From Azolla caroliniana (Eukaryota; Polypodiophyta): a stretch of 64,000 bases of DNA. The stretch covers positions 16,802,001-16,866,000 of the forward strand of contig JBHGNT010000003.1 in the NCBI GenBank assembly GCA_043228905.1, in the 5' to 3' direction. Below, piece by piece: positions 33,859 to 46,300 of the stretch; the first letter of the stretch is position 1, and every line of letters starts with the position of its first letter. The position numbers and the translations under genes are program-made. The notes beneath the pieces are model-generated. The model saw only the letters and a list, made by a program, of their open reading frames with translations. It made no database searches and had not been told where the DNA came from.

Positions 33859-35000
33859 TGTCAAAACTAGGTGGAATACTTCTTCCGTTGATGAGATAAC
33901 TTGACAACCCATGTTCGTTATCTAGGTATGGTTGTTCCTCATCAAACACCACATTGTGGCTTGTCAATATCTTTCTTGCCTCTCAATCATAGAGTCAATA
34001 GGCCTTTGACTCTTCACTATATACAAGAGAAATATAGTTCCTGCTTTTAGCATCCAACTTCTTCTTGTTGATGTCCAAAACGCGTGTGTAGCATATACAC
34101 CCGCCAGTCTTTAAGTGTAGAATTGAAGGTTTCTTGCTTGAATACCCTTCTTTGTGGTGTTTTTGCTTGAAGTGCCTTCGTGTAGCTCCGATTGAGGATG
34201 TAATATATCACCTAGTACCCACAATAGATTGAGATGGAGAATTCTTAGTATTAGAATGTTGTGAATATATGAACATGGCATTAAGCACCAACTCATTGCC
34301 ATCTACACCTCACAACAAAAGGAATTTGTCGAACATCGAAAATGAATTGTTGTCGAGATGGCTCAGTGTTTGTTGAAAGCATAAGTGTTGGCCAACCCAT
34401 TTTGGGCCGAAGTAGTGCATATGATAGTGGGTTGGCACTTAATGTGACATGCTCATGGCAATACTTACAAAATTCTATTGATAAAAATTATTTATCTTGA
34501 TTTGTTGTGGGGTGTAGGAAACACTGAGTTGGCACTTAATGTCATATTTTGAACCTCCTTGAACAACTTTCTTGATTCGTACTCAACAGACTTATGTCAT
34601 ATTTTGAAGTTGGTAAATGCTTCGACCTTCTCCCAAAGAAGCTAAACTCACATTTTTCTACTAATTTTGTCAACTATTAGCATATGTTAGAGAGATCCAC
34701 CCATCTTAGGAGTCACATGTTTTTCTGAAGCAGTCGACATGTATCAACTCTAGAGGAAATTTTTTCAATCTTGATTCTCTTTTGGAATTGTCGTTGTTTG
34801 ATGCTTGTCCATCATACCAACATCACACACATTACACATGCACTTTGGACATTGACTTTCAATTACATGCATACACTCACATGTATAACTATGTGGACAT
34901 TCACCTAAAACCAAGTAACCACACATATACATGAAACATGAGGGCATATGTTCCAATCTTGCACACTCCCTTATTACTATATGAGCACTCACATTTAAAT
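33859..35000 (-). pseudogene. Heavily decayed copia integrase
   Basis: On the minus strand, fragments in changing frames follow copia order: a short conserved piece near 34,790, a piece like SRKMWVY near 34,660, and an integrase end with KKLDAKSRNY near 34,050 and NVVFDEEQPYLDN near 33,930. No intact domain remains. Confidence 0.6.
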
Positions 35001-36560
35001 TTTGATATCATACAAATCTACATATTTTAGTGCACATGTCTTCAAGTGAAGTTACATTACTTGTTGAAAGGATTCTCTCACACAACGAGAGCACGCCTAA
35101 GCACTAGTAAAGAAGGGAAGGGTTGATCATGTGTCATAACAAAACTCATATTTGACAAAGTCGCCTTTCCTTATTCAAGCCTTGGTGGTTCCCCTCATTT
35201 TCACATGCATGTATGTAAATTGTGGTATCTTTGGTGAACTCAATGTGAAAAGGTGGTAGGGGAAGATGGCAATACAAAATGAAGATTTTGCATCAATGAT
35301 GAAGGGGATAATGGTACACTTGACAAAAGAAAGGGAAGATATGAAGACTGGCAATGCGTCATTGAAAGGTTGGCTGAGACTTTCAACAAATTTGAAGGTG
35401 AGGATATCTCCAATTTTTTCAATACAAACAATAATGAGATGTTTCAAGAAGATGCAATCAATTAAGCAAACATAAGTGCCTCACTGGTGTTGGTTGTGGC
35501 ATTGCACAAATGAATCTAAATCTTCAACAAGCCCATACTTCTTGGGGTCCAATTGAACAAGCATTACTAAAAGAATTTAATGATGATGAGTTCATGGGAA
35601 CAAGTTGTTATGAGTTAAATTAGTGAGCATCATCAAGAGAGGGTGAAAATAGTGTCATGATGGCACTTTGAGAGTTTGAGTGTCAGTTTGCTTGATCATC
35701 AAAACGGGATCAAAGATTGGTGGGGGTGAACAAGTTGATGATGTTTTGTCAATGGAGATAAAAGAATGAAGCTAGGAACTCTACTAGAAGATGGTGATGG
35801 GCCAGTGGTTTGATTAAGGATCGGGAAGAAGTAAGATGAATATGTCATCAAGTTGAGAGGGTAAAACAGGGGAAATTGACTCCCACTATATGTGGAACCA
35901 AGAGCATACGACTCACTCATTGAGGCTACTAAAGCATATCGAATTACCAAGGGAAAAAAGAATAAAACCATAACATAAAAACGATAACAACTAAAGAACA
36001 TGTTTGTCAATGGCTCACACAAATGAAATGAGTTGCTGAAGCAAGAACACCTCAATGCTCGATATTGAAGATTACATTAAGAATGCATACGAGAGCTTAA
36101 AGAGGAAACTGGATATTGAAGAGAAGGAAATATCAAAGCTAGAGCTAAAGTCGAAAAAAAAAAGATGGTGCACACCTCCTTGACAAAAACGGCCAATGAC
36201 AAGGTTCGCAAGAATTGGGAAATGAAGGAGGCCCATGTACAACATGAAGAGAAGACCAAGGGAGATGTTATGGTACAAACCACCTTGCCGTCATATGAAT
36301 ACAAATTGGCCAAGGAGAAGGGCAAAAGAAAAGAAAGAGGATGAAAACAAGGTCACTAGGAACGGTTTGAACAATTTAGGAAAGAACAAGAGGAAGTTTG
36401 GAGGCGGTCGGTCCGGACGATGCAACACCGAGCAAACCCCGAAGCTTCACTTTGTCCCAAATACACTACTAAATGTGGGTATATGTCAATGTCAATGAGG
36501 AGTTTGAGGGTGGTTTGGACAATGCGATGACGAGCATCTCCAAAGCTTCGCACTCTAGGT
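35001..36560 (+). other. Decayed leader and gag-like sequence, unassigned
   Basis: At 35,228 text resembling the leader near 30,253 precedes an open frame from 35,266 (MAIQNEDFASMMKGIMVHL). Lys/Glu-rich fragments in several frames continue to about 36,530, including a piece EEFEGGLDNAMTSI resembling GLDNAIENI near 30,380. I take it as an old gypsy gag region but cannot name it. Confidence 0.35.
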
Positions 36561-36574
36561 GAAGAAGGGAATTG

Positions 36575-36910
36575 AGAAGGTTGGGCACGTGCATATTCAG
36601 TAGACATGTAAGGAGATCACTAACCAACCAAGATCCCCGCATCCGGCCCATAATACTAATACTAATACTAATACTAATACTAATACTAATACTAATACTA
36701 AATGGTAATGTTAATGCTAATGCCAATGCTAATAAAGCAATACTAATAAAGAATTGGATCGAGAAGGTTGGGCACATGCATATTCAGTAGATATGTAAGG
36801 AGATCACTAACCAACCAAGATCCCCACGTCCGGCCCATAATACCAATACTAATACTAATACTAATACTAATACTAATACTAATACTAATACTAATACTAA
36901 TACTAAATGG
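36575..36910 (+). repeat. Tandem duplication of a ~188 bp unit with (ACTAAT)n
   Basis: Two direct copies start near GAGAAGGTTGGGCACRTGCAT (about 36,576 and 36,764), each ending in an ACTAAT array followed by ACTAAATGGTAATG. The microsatellites differ in length. Confidence 0.85.
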
Positions 36911-37106
36911 TAATGCTAATTAAGCAATAATAATTAATAATCAATAATAAGTATTTGTTTCTTTGTACATATTTGCTTTTTCTCTGGGGCAAAGGGTTTC
37001 TTCTCTGTCTCTGTTTCTGTCTCGCAACATAACAAACAACAGTGTCGATTTTCCATCGCTATCGCTTCTCCCTAATGTCCAGGTTTGATCAAACAACCAT
37101 GTCTGT

Positions 37107-37132
37107 TCCCCCCCCCCCCCCCCCCCCCCCCC
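37107..37132 (+). repeat. Poly(C) run upstream of the DUF1664 gene
   Basis: A run of about 26 C residues in the region expected to be promoter or 5' untranslated sequence, about 175 bp before the start codon. Its exact length may be uncertain in assembly. Confidence 0.8.
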
Positions 37133-37305
37133 ATCTTTTCCCTTCTTTCCATTCTCTGCTTTCCTTGACCCTAAATTCAGTTGTTCTTTTGTCTTGATAT
37201 CATCCTTTCCTTCTTCTTCTTCTTCTTCTTCTTCTAGGTCTCTGTCTTCGTTATGCAGAATTCTATCTTAACGGAGCACTCCTTCTTTCCTTCCTTCGTT
37301 TGGAG

Positions 37306-40300
37306 ATGGCACTGAATGCTGCTCTCGGAGCTTCAAAGATTCTTATCATCCTCGGTGCTAGTGAGTTTTAACACTCTTTTAGACCGAAGTTTTGTTCTTA
37401 ACCCCTTACGTCAGTTCTTTCTTTCGTTGCATTTTTAAACTATCAGTATATTTTCCATGATTCTTTTACCCTAATTTTAGTTTACTTTTTTGTTGCGTTT
37501 TTTAACTGTTACGATGTTTTCCTGATTTTCTTTTATCTTTTCTCATACATTAGTGTTTAGCCTTCAGTTGGCATTAGACCTTAGATTTTTCTTGGCCTTA
37601 GGTCTTGGGTTTTGTTTAGCATTAGGTTTTAACTACTGCAGGATGTCAGGGTTTAAGTTTCATCAGACATTAAGGATCAAGTTTTGTTTAATGTTTGTTT
37701 CATTCAAGATTTAAGTTTGATGTAATTGAAGGTTTTGTCACACATTAGCTGTGATCAAGGTTTTATTTTTTGTATGACATTAGGGTTTAAGTTTCGACAG
37801 ACATTAGGGTTAAACCTTTGTTTGATCCAAGCTTTTTTTAGACATTGTTGTTTTGCTTTGGTCATTAGGTTCTAACTTTTTTTGTTAAAATGTCAAATGT
37901 CTCAGGTGTGGCAGGATCCATTCTTGTGCAGAATGGAAGTATTTCTGATTTTGTAAATGACACATACAAGGTTTGTATTTTTCCAGAAACATATAACTTA
38001 AACCACTGAAAATCCAACAACCTAGATGGACATAATCTTTTAACCATAATTTGTGGCTATAATCTCCAGGTTCTAGTGAAACATCTAAAAAATGACACTC
38101 AATCTAGCAAGCAGAGCTCCACTGATCCTAGTCTTATAGCACAGGTATACATGGGCTTATACAGTTCAAAATGATGGATTTGATAGATTTCTTTGTGCTC
38201 TTACTGTTATGTGCTTTTTTGAAATTTGGTATACAGCTGAACAAACTGAGACAAGAGTTAAGTCATTTGGCTTCTGAAAAAGCTTCAATAACAGTTGTAT
38301 CAGGAAATTCAAGATCTAGTGGTGAGCTAATAGCTTGGAACATCTCTTTTATGTTGTTGAAAATCAAGGTTTTTAGGTTTTTATTCAGACTTTACAACAG
38401 TGAACATAATGATTTGAATTTTGGAAATAATATTCCTAGACTCAGATTCTTTGAGATCCATTTAAAAGTTGCTTACGTCTTGAAATTCCCTCCCATTGAA
38501 TGATTTGAATTTTGGAAATAATATTCCTAGACTCAGATTCTTTGAGATCCATTTAAAAGTTGCTTATGTCTTGAAATTCCCTCCCATTGATGATAATATA
38601 CAAAAACAGTTTTTTAATTAGCTATATCAAATTAGTTGAGTGATCTACTTGAATACTAGCATTCCTTTATCATCAATGCTTTCTGAAGGATTTCGTATTC
38701 TTCTGTCTTGGTTGAAATTATTTATAGTGTGAACCAGAGTAGAAACCACTATTCCAGTGAACACTTCAATGGAGCTCTATATAGGACAAACTTTTTTAAT
38801 CACCGCAGCATGGCCACATATGCAGAAAATGCAAAAGTAGAAAATCCACATTAGTAACATTAACTATAGACGATGAAACTTTACATTTCAGAACTGAAGT
38901 CAAAACCAGCTTATCTTACCAGTCGATGGGACATTCTCAAATCAAAGCTGAAAACCTGAACATAAAAATAGGAGAAAACCCTGATTGTTGTTGTTCCTGA
39001 GAAATATTTTATGGATTTGTTTGGATAAGTGGTGTGGATGTATAACCTTTGTTCCTCCACATAATTCATCAATAGTCTATGCTGTTTAGATCAATTGTCT
39101 TTATGAAGAGCTTTATGAAGAGCTTGGAATACCAGTGACACACTTTGATTGTTTAATTAACTTCAGCACATATCGAGAAACTGTTAAAAGTTACCTCGTT
39201 GAAACTGTTTTGTATGATTAGATTAGTAAGAAAATTTGATGCAATTTTTGTGGTATGGAGTCTATTAAGGGATATTGACAGTGAGGGTTGTCTACTCTGA
39301 CAAAGATTTTATGGTTTTTTTTCTTCGACCAAAGGGGTGTTCTTTTCAGTGGGCGTACCAGCTGTACTTATTGGTGTCACTGGTTATGGCTATATGCGAT
39401 GGCAGGTATTATTGATATTATAAAGTTAAACGTGTTTAAATTCTTGTTGAAATGATTTGAGTAAATGGTAGTTGTTTTATTTATTTATGTTGATGCTTCC
39501 AAGGATTCTAATTTCCAACCCAATGGGAAAATTTGGTCAGGGTTTCTCTCTATCAGATTTAATGTATGTGACAAAACGGGGCATGTCGGATGCTATTACG
39601 AATGTTTCACAGCATCTTGAACATGTTACAACCGCACTATCAGTAAGTATCAGGAGGTGAAAGCAGCCTATGTATTTAGGCTTATAGTTTTTTAAAGTTT
39701 TTTCTTTGGATACATGAAATGTCTCTTTTCAGGCAACAAAAAGACATTTGAACACCAGAATAGACAAGCTCTCCAGTAGCTTAGATGAGAATCTGGAAGC
39801 TCAAGGAGAATTGAAAAATGAGGTGCCTTTTCGAATCTGAATAGAAATGCTCCGTTTCTAGTATGTTGATTGTTGTTTCTATGATGTAGTAATTAATAGC
39901 TTGATCTTCTCTTTTATATCAAGGTTGGCAATTTATCTGGAGATGTAGCAAGATACAGTATCGAGATTGAGAGTGTTCAAAGGATTGTTCAAGCTTTGGT
40001 ACACAATTATCCTAAGTATCTTTTCAATTGAGAATCTATTTGAGCATTGTTTTCACCTTTAATGTATTATACAGGGTATGAAGATTGAGAGCATTGAGAG
40101 CAAACAGGTAGGTTTGTATGATTGCTATATTTTAAAACATGTCTTATACTGCATGATAATGATGTTGACTTGAATCATTGTCAGGATATTGCCAATACTG
40201 GTGTTGTGTATTTATGCAATTTTGTAGAGGGGATGCAGACACCTCAACGACCTCAACCTATACAGGTTCTGTATGTATATGTCGTCAGCTGTGATTCTCA

Positions 40301-41201
40301 AGTAAAAAATTTGAACAATGTCTTTCTCCTCACAGGCTAGCATTCCTAGACCTCGGCTAGAGCATACTCCAGCTTTTGGTTCGGGTTTGAAGGTAAATCT
40401 CACTGAACTCCAGGAAAATGGAAAAATGAGAAAATTTGGAATAGGAAAATGAGAAAAAGGGAAAACAACAAAACAAAAAAATGAAGATGATGAGAAATAT
40501 GGAAAAAATGAATGAGACATGAAAATGAAAAATATAAGAGCAAAATGAAGATGCAAAGAACAGAAAATGAAAACATGATAAGATAATAAAAAAATGCAAA
40601 AAGATATTGCAATCATTGCTGGCACTTGATTCTCTACCATTACACATACTGAATTTGAAAAGCAGGCTATTCCGGTTTGTAAAATAAAGGGTATGCATGT
40701 ATGAATTTTGTTTTTTCATTGGATACATGTTGTAATTTTAGGATCTGCAATCCATATCTTATGTGCTTCAACCTCCCGAAATGAACACCGACACAGTCAT
40801 TCAAGGGCACGATGAGCGTCGTGGAACTCCAAGTCCACGTTTGCAAAGGAACTTAAGCTCCCCTTTCTCAGTAGGTCTTACAAGGTGTGTGCACGGTCCC
40901 TTAATTTGTGGCCTTTTTGTTTAGTGTAAGGCACCAACATATTACCCTGAACTTGTTGGATACTTTTATGATTTACCCTTACAAGTTTTCAGAAGTTAAC
41001 TGGATAATTACCCAAAAGTGGGATATGTTTGTATTGGAGGGTGTCCTTGGTTATTTTTGAAAATTCTGTAATAGGTTTTTCTGGCACATACCCAGGAATG
41101 GGAGGGGTACTTTGGCGTTTTGATTTCTTATATCTTTTATTTGGATTGATTCAAAATAACAAAACCTCTTTGATCTGTGCAGGGCTTCTTTGAAAAAATG
41201 A
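37306..41201 (+). CDS. DUF1664 family protein, 13 coding exons, 316 aa
   Basis: A complete plant gene. Coding exons by GT-AG sites and frame: 37,306-37,360; 37,906-37,970; 38,070-38,144; 38,237-38,321; 39,335-39,405; 39,541-39,642; 39,733-39,822; 39,924-39,998; 40,075-40,107; 40,185-40,265; 40,336-40,392; 40,742-40,884; 41,183-41,201. They total 951 nt. The protein starts MALNAALGASKILIILGAS, a hydrophobic N-terminus, and has a second membrane-like stretch (FSVGVPAVLIGVTGYGYM) at about residues 100-117. A coiled-coil region follows (ATKRHLNTRIDKLSSSLDEN). This layout matches plant DUF1664 proteins of about 300 residues, once labelled bZIP-like; their function is not established, though the layout suggests an organelle or membrane-anchored coiled coil. 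A Pro/Ser-rich tail ends in RASLKK. No lesion is visible. The promoter and 5' untranslated region must lie within 36,911-37,305. Confidence 0.9.
38411..38592 (+). repeat. 91-bp tandem duplication in DUF1664 intron 4
   Basis: Two near-identical copies begin at 38,411 and 38,502 (GATTTGAATTTTGGAAATAA) and end in CCCTCCCATTGA. Only a base or so differs, so the duplication is recent. It lies wholly within the intron. Confidence 0.9.
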
Positions 41202-43349
41202 TGATAAATTAACCGCCGGTTTTGTAGCAATAGGATGAATGGTGGGAGATGAAGCTCTACTTTATATATCGAGTGTCGATGTAATGTGAGGTGTAAACTA
41301 CATATCCTTACATTGGGATAAATTCTCCATCTGGTAATTCGGTTGCAACATGTGAATAGTACACTCTGAAAAATTCCAGAACAGAAATAGCCCAATGAAT
41401 GAACAATAACATCTCTTGGAGTTGATTCATATGCAGAGGATATTTTTTCTGAAGTTTTTGTATTAAGATTACAATGATTACAAACAACTCCTAGAGGAAG
41501 TGAGATAAATGTTTTAACACAGATTATATATAAGATAATTTATATAAGTCCTTCCCGTTAAGATAATTTGGATTCAAGAGAATTTAACTTTTGTCTCACA
41601 CAATCAGATTCCTTTCCAAAAAAGGCTAGTGAATTCTATTTAGAGGTATACGACTTCAGTTTTCTATGTTGATTTTAAAACTTCAATAAAATCTTAATTG
41701 TAACTTGCCTGACTTGTTCTTTTGTTTGAAATATGAAGCTTAGGTTGTTGATTATAATCCTGGCTCCAATGTGAAAAATGCAAATTATGAGGCTTTGCAT
41801 ATCTTTACTATCATTTACTTGCGGTAACTCTAGTATTATTCATACAACATTGTTCATAAGTGATAAATGTTTTTGCATATATGTACCCTTTTAAATTGTT
41901 CCAGTCTCCTCTTGGTACTTATAAATGATTGTCTTCACTGTTAACAAATGGCGATGCCTGCAAATAATCAAAGGTCTTTCCAACATGTGAATCCAACTAG
42001 TTAGATTCAACGTCCAATGTGTAAAGCACTACACTATGAAATCATTGTTTTCAGTCATCAATCTTGTTGAGTTCAATATCTCAAACAATAATTTCAGTAA
42101 TAAGAAGCCCAATGTTGCCATTTATGGTCAGCGCTAATAAATAATAAAGTTGGACCCATGTTTAAGGTTACGAAGTCTCATGTTCTAACATTGCACTACT
42201 AAACTATAAGTTTGGCCAAAATGATTTGTTGGGATCATGCGTAGTAAAATGCAATTAAATAATTTTGTATCCTGAACATCTTTCCAAAAAGGCCTCCAAA
42301 ATGTAATGCTCAAATAAAATGGTTCAAAATATAAGCCAACATTCACTTATTTATTTTGAAAATCTAGTGCGATATATGCTATGATTGAAAAGATCCTTGC
42401 TACATTTTTTTGTCTATTTTGAATTTCCTTCATTCTCTATGAAAATTTCAAACATTTGGCTTTCAGTTGGAGAGATAATGAAGTGGGCACTATTTAATAT
42501 TGTATGATTTCATATTTTGATATACAAAAATCCACGAAAGTAAAATTTCCTTTTTGCTAACAATTTAGAAAGAAAATTCACAAGGGCAAGCATGAAATAA
42601 TGAAAGAAGACAATTTCATTAAGTACACATCTAAAATAATTAAAGATAGTTTCTCTAACACTGACAAACGCAAGTCGTCAGATTCTAAGTCCAATGTAAG
42701 ACGTTCAAACTCAAGTCATTAGGTTCCCAGTCCAACTGCGATAATTTTGCTTTCTTCAAATTGTGGAAAGTAGATATGACCATGTCCTCTTTTACACATG
42801 GAAAATATTTCTTGTCATGTAGATGTGAACATTAATGTGGCCTCAGAAACCACTTTGGTGAATACTAAATGCTAGGTCTCACCCATCCGCTTTATGCGAT
42901 GATGATATGGATGGATTGTTCTTGTGGAGAGGCAAGTTGAAAAGACAAAATCACACCATTTTGGTGAATCAGGCTGTTTAAAAGTGCTGGATTGGGGATT
43001 CATAGAGGCCACATGTACATTTACAAACATTCCAAGTTGATTAAACAAACATTTGTAAAAGGGGCTGAAACAAGGTTTATTGTCTCTGTTTCTAGCCCAT
43101 GATGTGCATGCATCACCTAGTCAAAGTTCCCACTGGAGATTGGGCTTTGGTGTTGCAAAATGCTCATGATCTTGATACATCACCAATAAATGTACCTTGC
43201 ATACATGGTAAAAATTATTTGTATACATGTACAGTAAAGTTAACTTGAACGTTTCGATGCTATTGAAGTTCAACAATTTCCAACTTCCAAGAGCCCATTA
43301 TATCCATAATTTTAGTACAGAAGTCATGCATAGTGGTTTGTAAAAGAGT
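41202..43349. other. Convergent intergenic region, A/T-rich
   Basis: Lies between the 3' ends of the DUF1664 gene and the heat-shock factor gene. AATAAA at 41,685-41,690 is a candidate polyadenylation signal for the former. I see no further gene, LTR or repeat array. Confidence 0.6.
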
Positions 43350-46300
43350 CTACAAAAGACTACTTTCGAGAGAGTTTACTTCATTGCCAACATCCGTTTG
43401 CACATTGGATTCAACATCTGTCGAGGTGGGGTTCTCGGTAAGATACTTCTCCCAGAACCCATCATTTGTTTGGGATGATTGCACTGCAGATTTTTTGCCC
43501 ATTCCCTTGTGCACTTGTTGTAAAGGTAAAGATACAACATGATCATTCAATTTGTACAATGGGACTTGATCTTGATTATCCATTGAATGATGTGGGCTGC
43601 TATAATCTTCACATACATCATTCAACGGATGCTCACTAGGAGTACTTATCTCTGTCAAAGTGACACCCAAGTTGTGACTTTTCGGGCTATTCCTTTTGGA
43701 AGAAGAGATACCAAGCCAATCAAGAATCCTAATGTATGACATGTTAGAACTAATGGCATTATCAATGTGATTCAATTGGTTTCCGGATGCATCTCTTTCT
43801 TTAAAACATCGATCCTGATTTAATTCAACCATGATTTCTCGCTCGTTGGATTCCAAGAACTTGCATCTCTTGTTAACCGGCATTAGTGTCAACATTTCAG
43901 CTTCTTGTTGCTGAAAAAGCTGATTCAAGAGCTCTGGGTTTGAAACCACTCGTGTCAGAAAGGTAAGTATCTGTTGTTGACGATTCTCTAACATGACAAG
44001 TTGTTTTCCAAACTCTTCTAAATCTTTCTCCATTGACCTTCGTTGTTGATTCAAGTTGGTTAACTCCATCACAAGTGTGGTCTTCTCTTGTTGCAACCTT
44101 GCTATTGTTTCTAAAAGCTCTGCATGTGCAGTTTTATTGCACATGCGTGTTTTATCTTGACATTCAGCCTCAGGATGATCCATGTTCAATGAAGATGATA
44201 ATGATGTTGATGGTTTCCGCCTACGTATGTTCTTTAACCCATCCTTATTGCCTTTGAAGAATCCATCAGTTGCAAACTCCCATTGATCAGCACAGATTTT
44301 ATGAAATCCCTGCATATGTATTGCAATACATAAGATTTATCAATCAATCATTCGACCTATTTTACTGTTCATATAAAAACAAGAATCAATTATCCATGGT
44401 TGAGAAATTACTTTTATAGCCCTACGAGCGCACAGTCTATATTATGCCATAGATTGAACTGAAGATTCACATTGAAATTTAAGGTATTATGCCATAAATT
44501 GAATTGCAGATTCAATGAATTTCCATTCGGTTTTCCTTCCAAGGTTGAAGCCATCACGTCCAGCTTATCCATATTCCTCTGACTACCTTTAATTATCTTT
44601 GACTTCTCCACATTTTCAGCTTGAGCTTTTGGATTCTTACCTACCCCTGGCTTAGTGAACCACAATCTGAACACCCTTGTTATCAACAGATAAAGGCCAT
44701 TATCTCCCACTGTTGTAGGTGCTTCTGTCACTTTGGAGACCTCTCCATTCTGGATCAAACTATGCTAGAGATCTTTTGAAGACAAAATTACAATATATCT
44801 GACTTGAGAATCTTACATATATAGATGACAAGATTCTTTAGCCATGTCTTAGTTTATTTCTATTTACTTTTTTGCTAAATTATATTGTTTGTATTTATAG
44901 GCCATTTTGGCCTCTTAAAAGACATTATATATCTTTCTTTCTTTCGTAGCTTAATTCATTAATACTAGTTTGACATGACATGGCGATATTTCCATGTATA
45001 GAGATACTTTCAACAGCCATTTTGAGATTTCGTTTAGTCTCATAGGTCATTTTGGTCTCCTGAGAGATGTTGTCATGATGTGGCATTGGCAAAGGTAGAA
45101 AAAGAGACAAGGTCAGGTTTCACAATACCTTGGGAATCTGGTCAGAGCAAAAACTGGATGAAGAAGGGAAGATTGCAAGAAAGAACAACAAAGGTTGGCT
45201 CAAATGGTAATAGCTAACCACTGCTAAAGAAAGAAAGATATATTAACGTCTTTTAAGGGGCCAAAATACAATGTGCTATGTGTACTTTTGGTCAATGCTA
45301 GACGCCCATGCAAAAAGGAGAACTTGAGGTGTTTATTGAAAGAGAAAAAGGAAAACCCATTTTGGCTGACGACAGAGCTTAGGTAAGGGCTATAAAGTAA
45401 AGAAGATGGTTTATGGTTTTGGCCCCAGCATTCTTCAAGAAGAACTTCAATGGGGAACTGAATCATGAGAGCATGTGGGAGGCTTATGATGACCACAGCC
45501 CTGAAGCCATAAGTTGTAAATACTGATGCTGAGTGCAAACAACAAAGACTGATGGTGAGTGCTTGTGCTGACTCTGAAACCATAAACACCTAAACCTGAA
45601 CCTGCAACCCTAAAGAAACCCTAAATCGGTCATTGGCCATGAAATTAAATAAATGCTGGGTTCATTTTTCAGAGCTCTCCCCAGGGACATAACTGGATTT
45701 AGATTTGTGAGACTGAATGTCGTATGATCTAATTAGCTAAGTATTGAAATTCTGAGCTTACATAGAGTAAAACTACCTTTGAAAGTTCTGCAACATGGGC
45801 TGATCCAAGGTCTTCCAAAAACAACTTGATGTCAAGTGATAATGGCCTTGATTTTTCAATAAGGAGGGTGATGGGACCATGATCTACATGGATCTGGCCT
45901 ACATGTGTTCCAAAAACAACTTGATGTCAAGTGATAATGGCCTTGATTTTTCAATAAGGAGGGTGATGGGACCATGATCTACATGGATCTGGCCTACATG
46001 TGTCAATATGCATGGATACTGCTATTGCCTGATCTATTGTAACCCATTCAAATGTTGTGCTTGAGATTCTACTACTTGGGTCCTTGAATGACATGTAGCA
46101 TGAGCAGTGATGGAGCTGAAGAAAATTGTGATGGTTCTGTTGATGAGCTTTCGTTGATTTGACTTGTAGCATGAAGAATGATGATATACTAAATAAAGTT
46201 GTGATGGTTCTTTTGTTGATCAGCTTTTATAGTTAATTTGTAACATAAGAAGAAAGAGAAACAAAGGAAAATCAGGGTAGAAAAGGGGGGAATTTATTTT

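Noticed and set aside
36469-36777. Minus-strand Ile/Ser repeat protein
   Set aside because: Translation of the ACTAAT microsatellite.
40212-40728. Minus-strand Phe/Ser-rich open frames in the DUF1664 gene
   Set aside because: They are the complement of an A-rich intron and of coding exons in the opposite strand; composition artefact.
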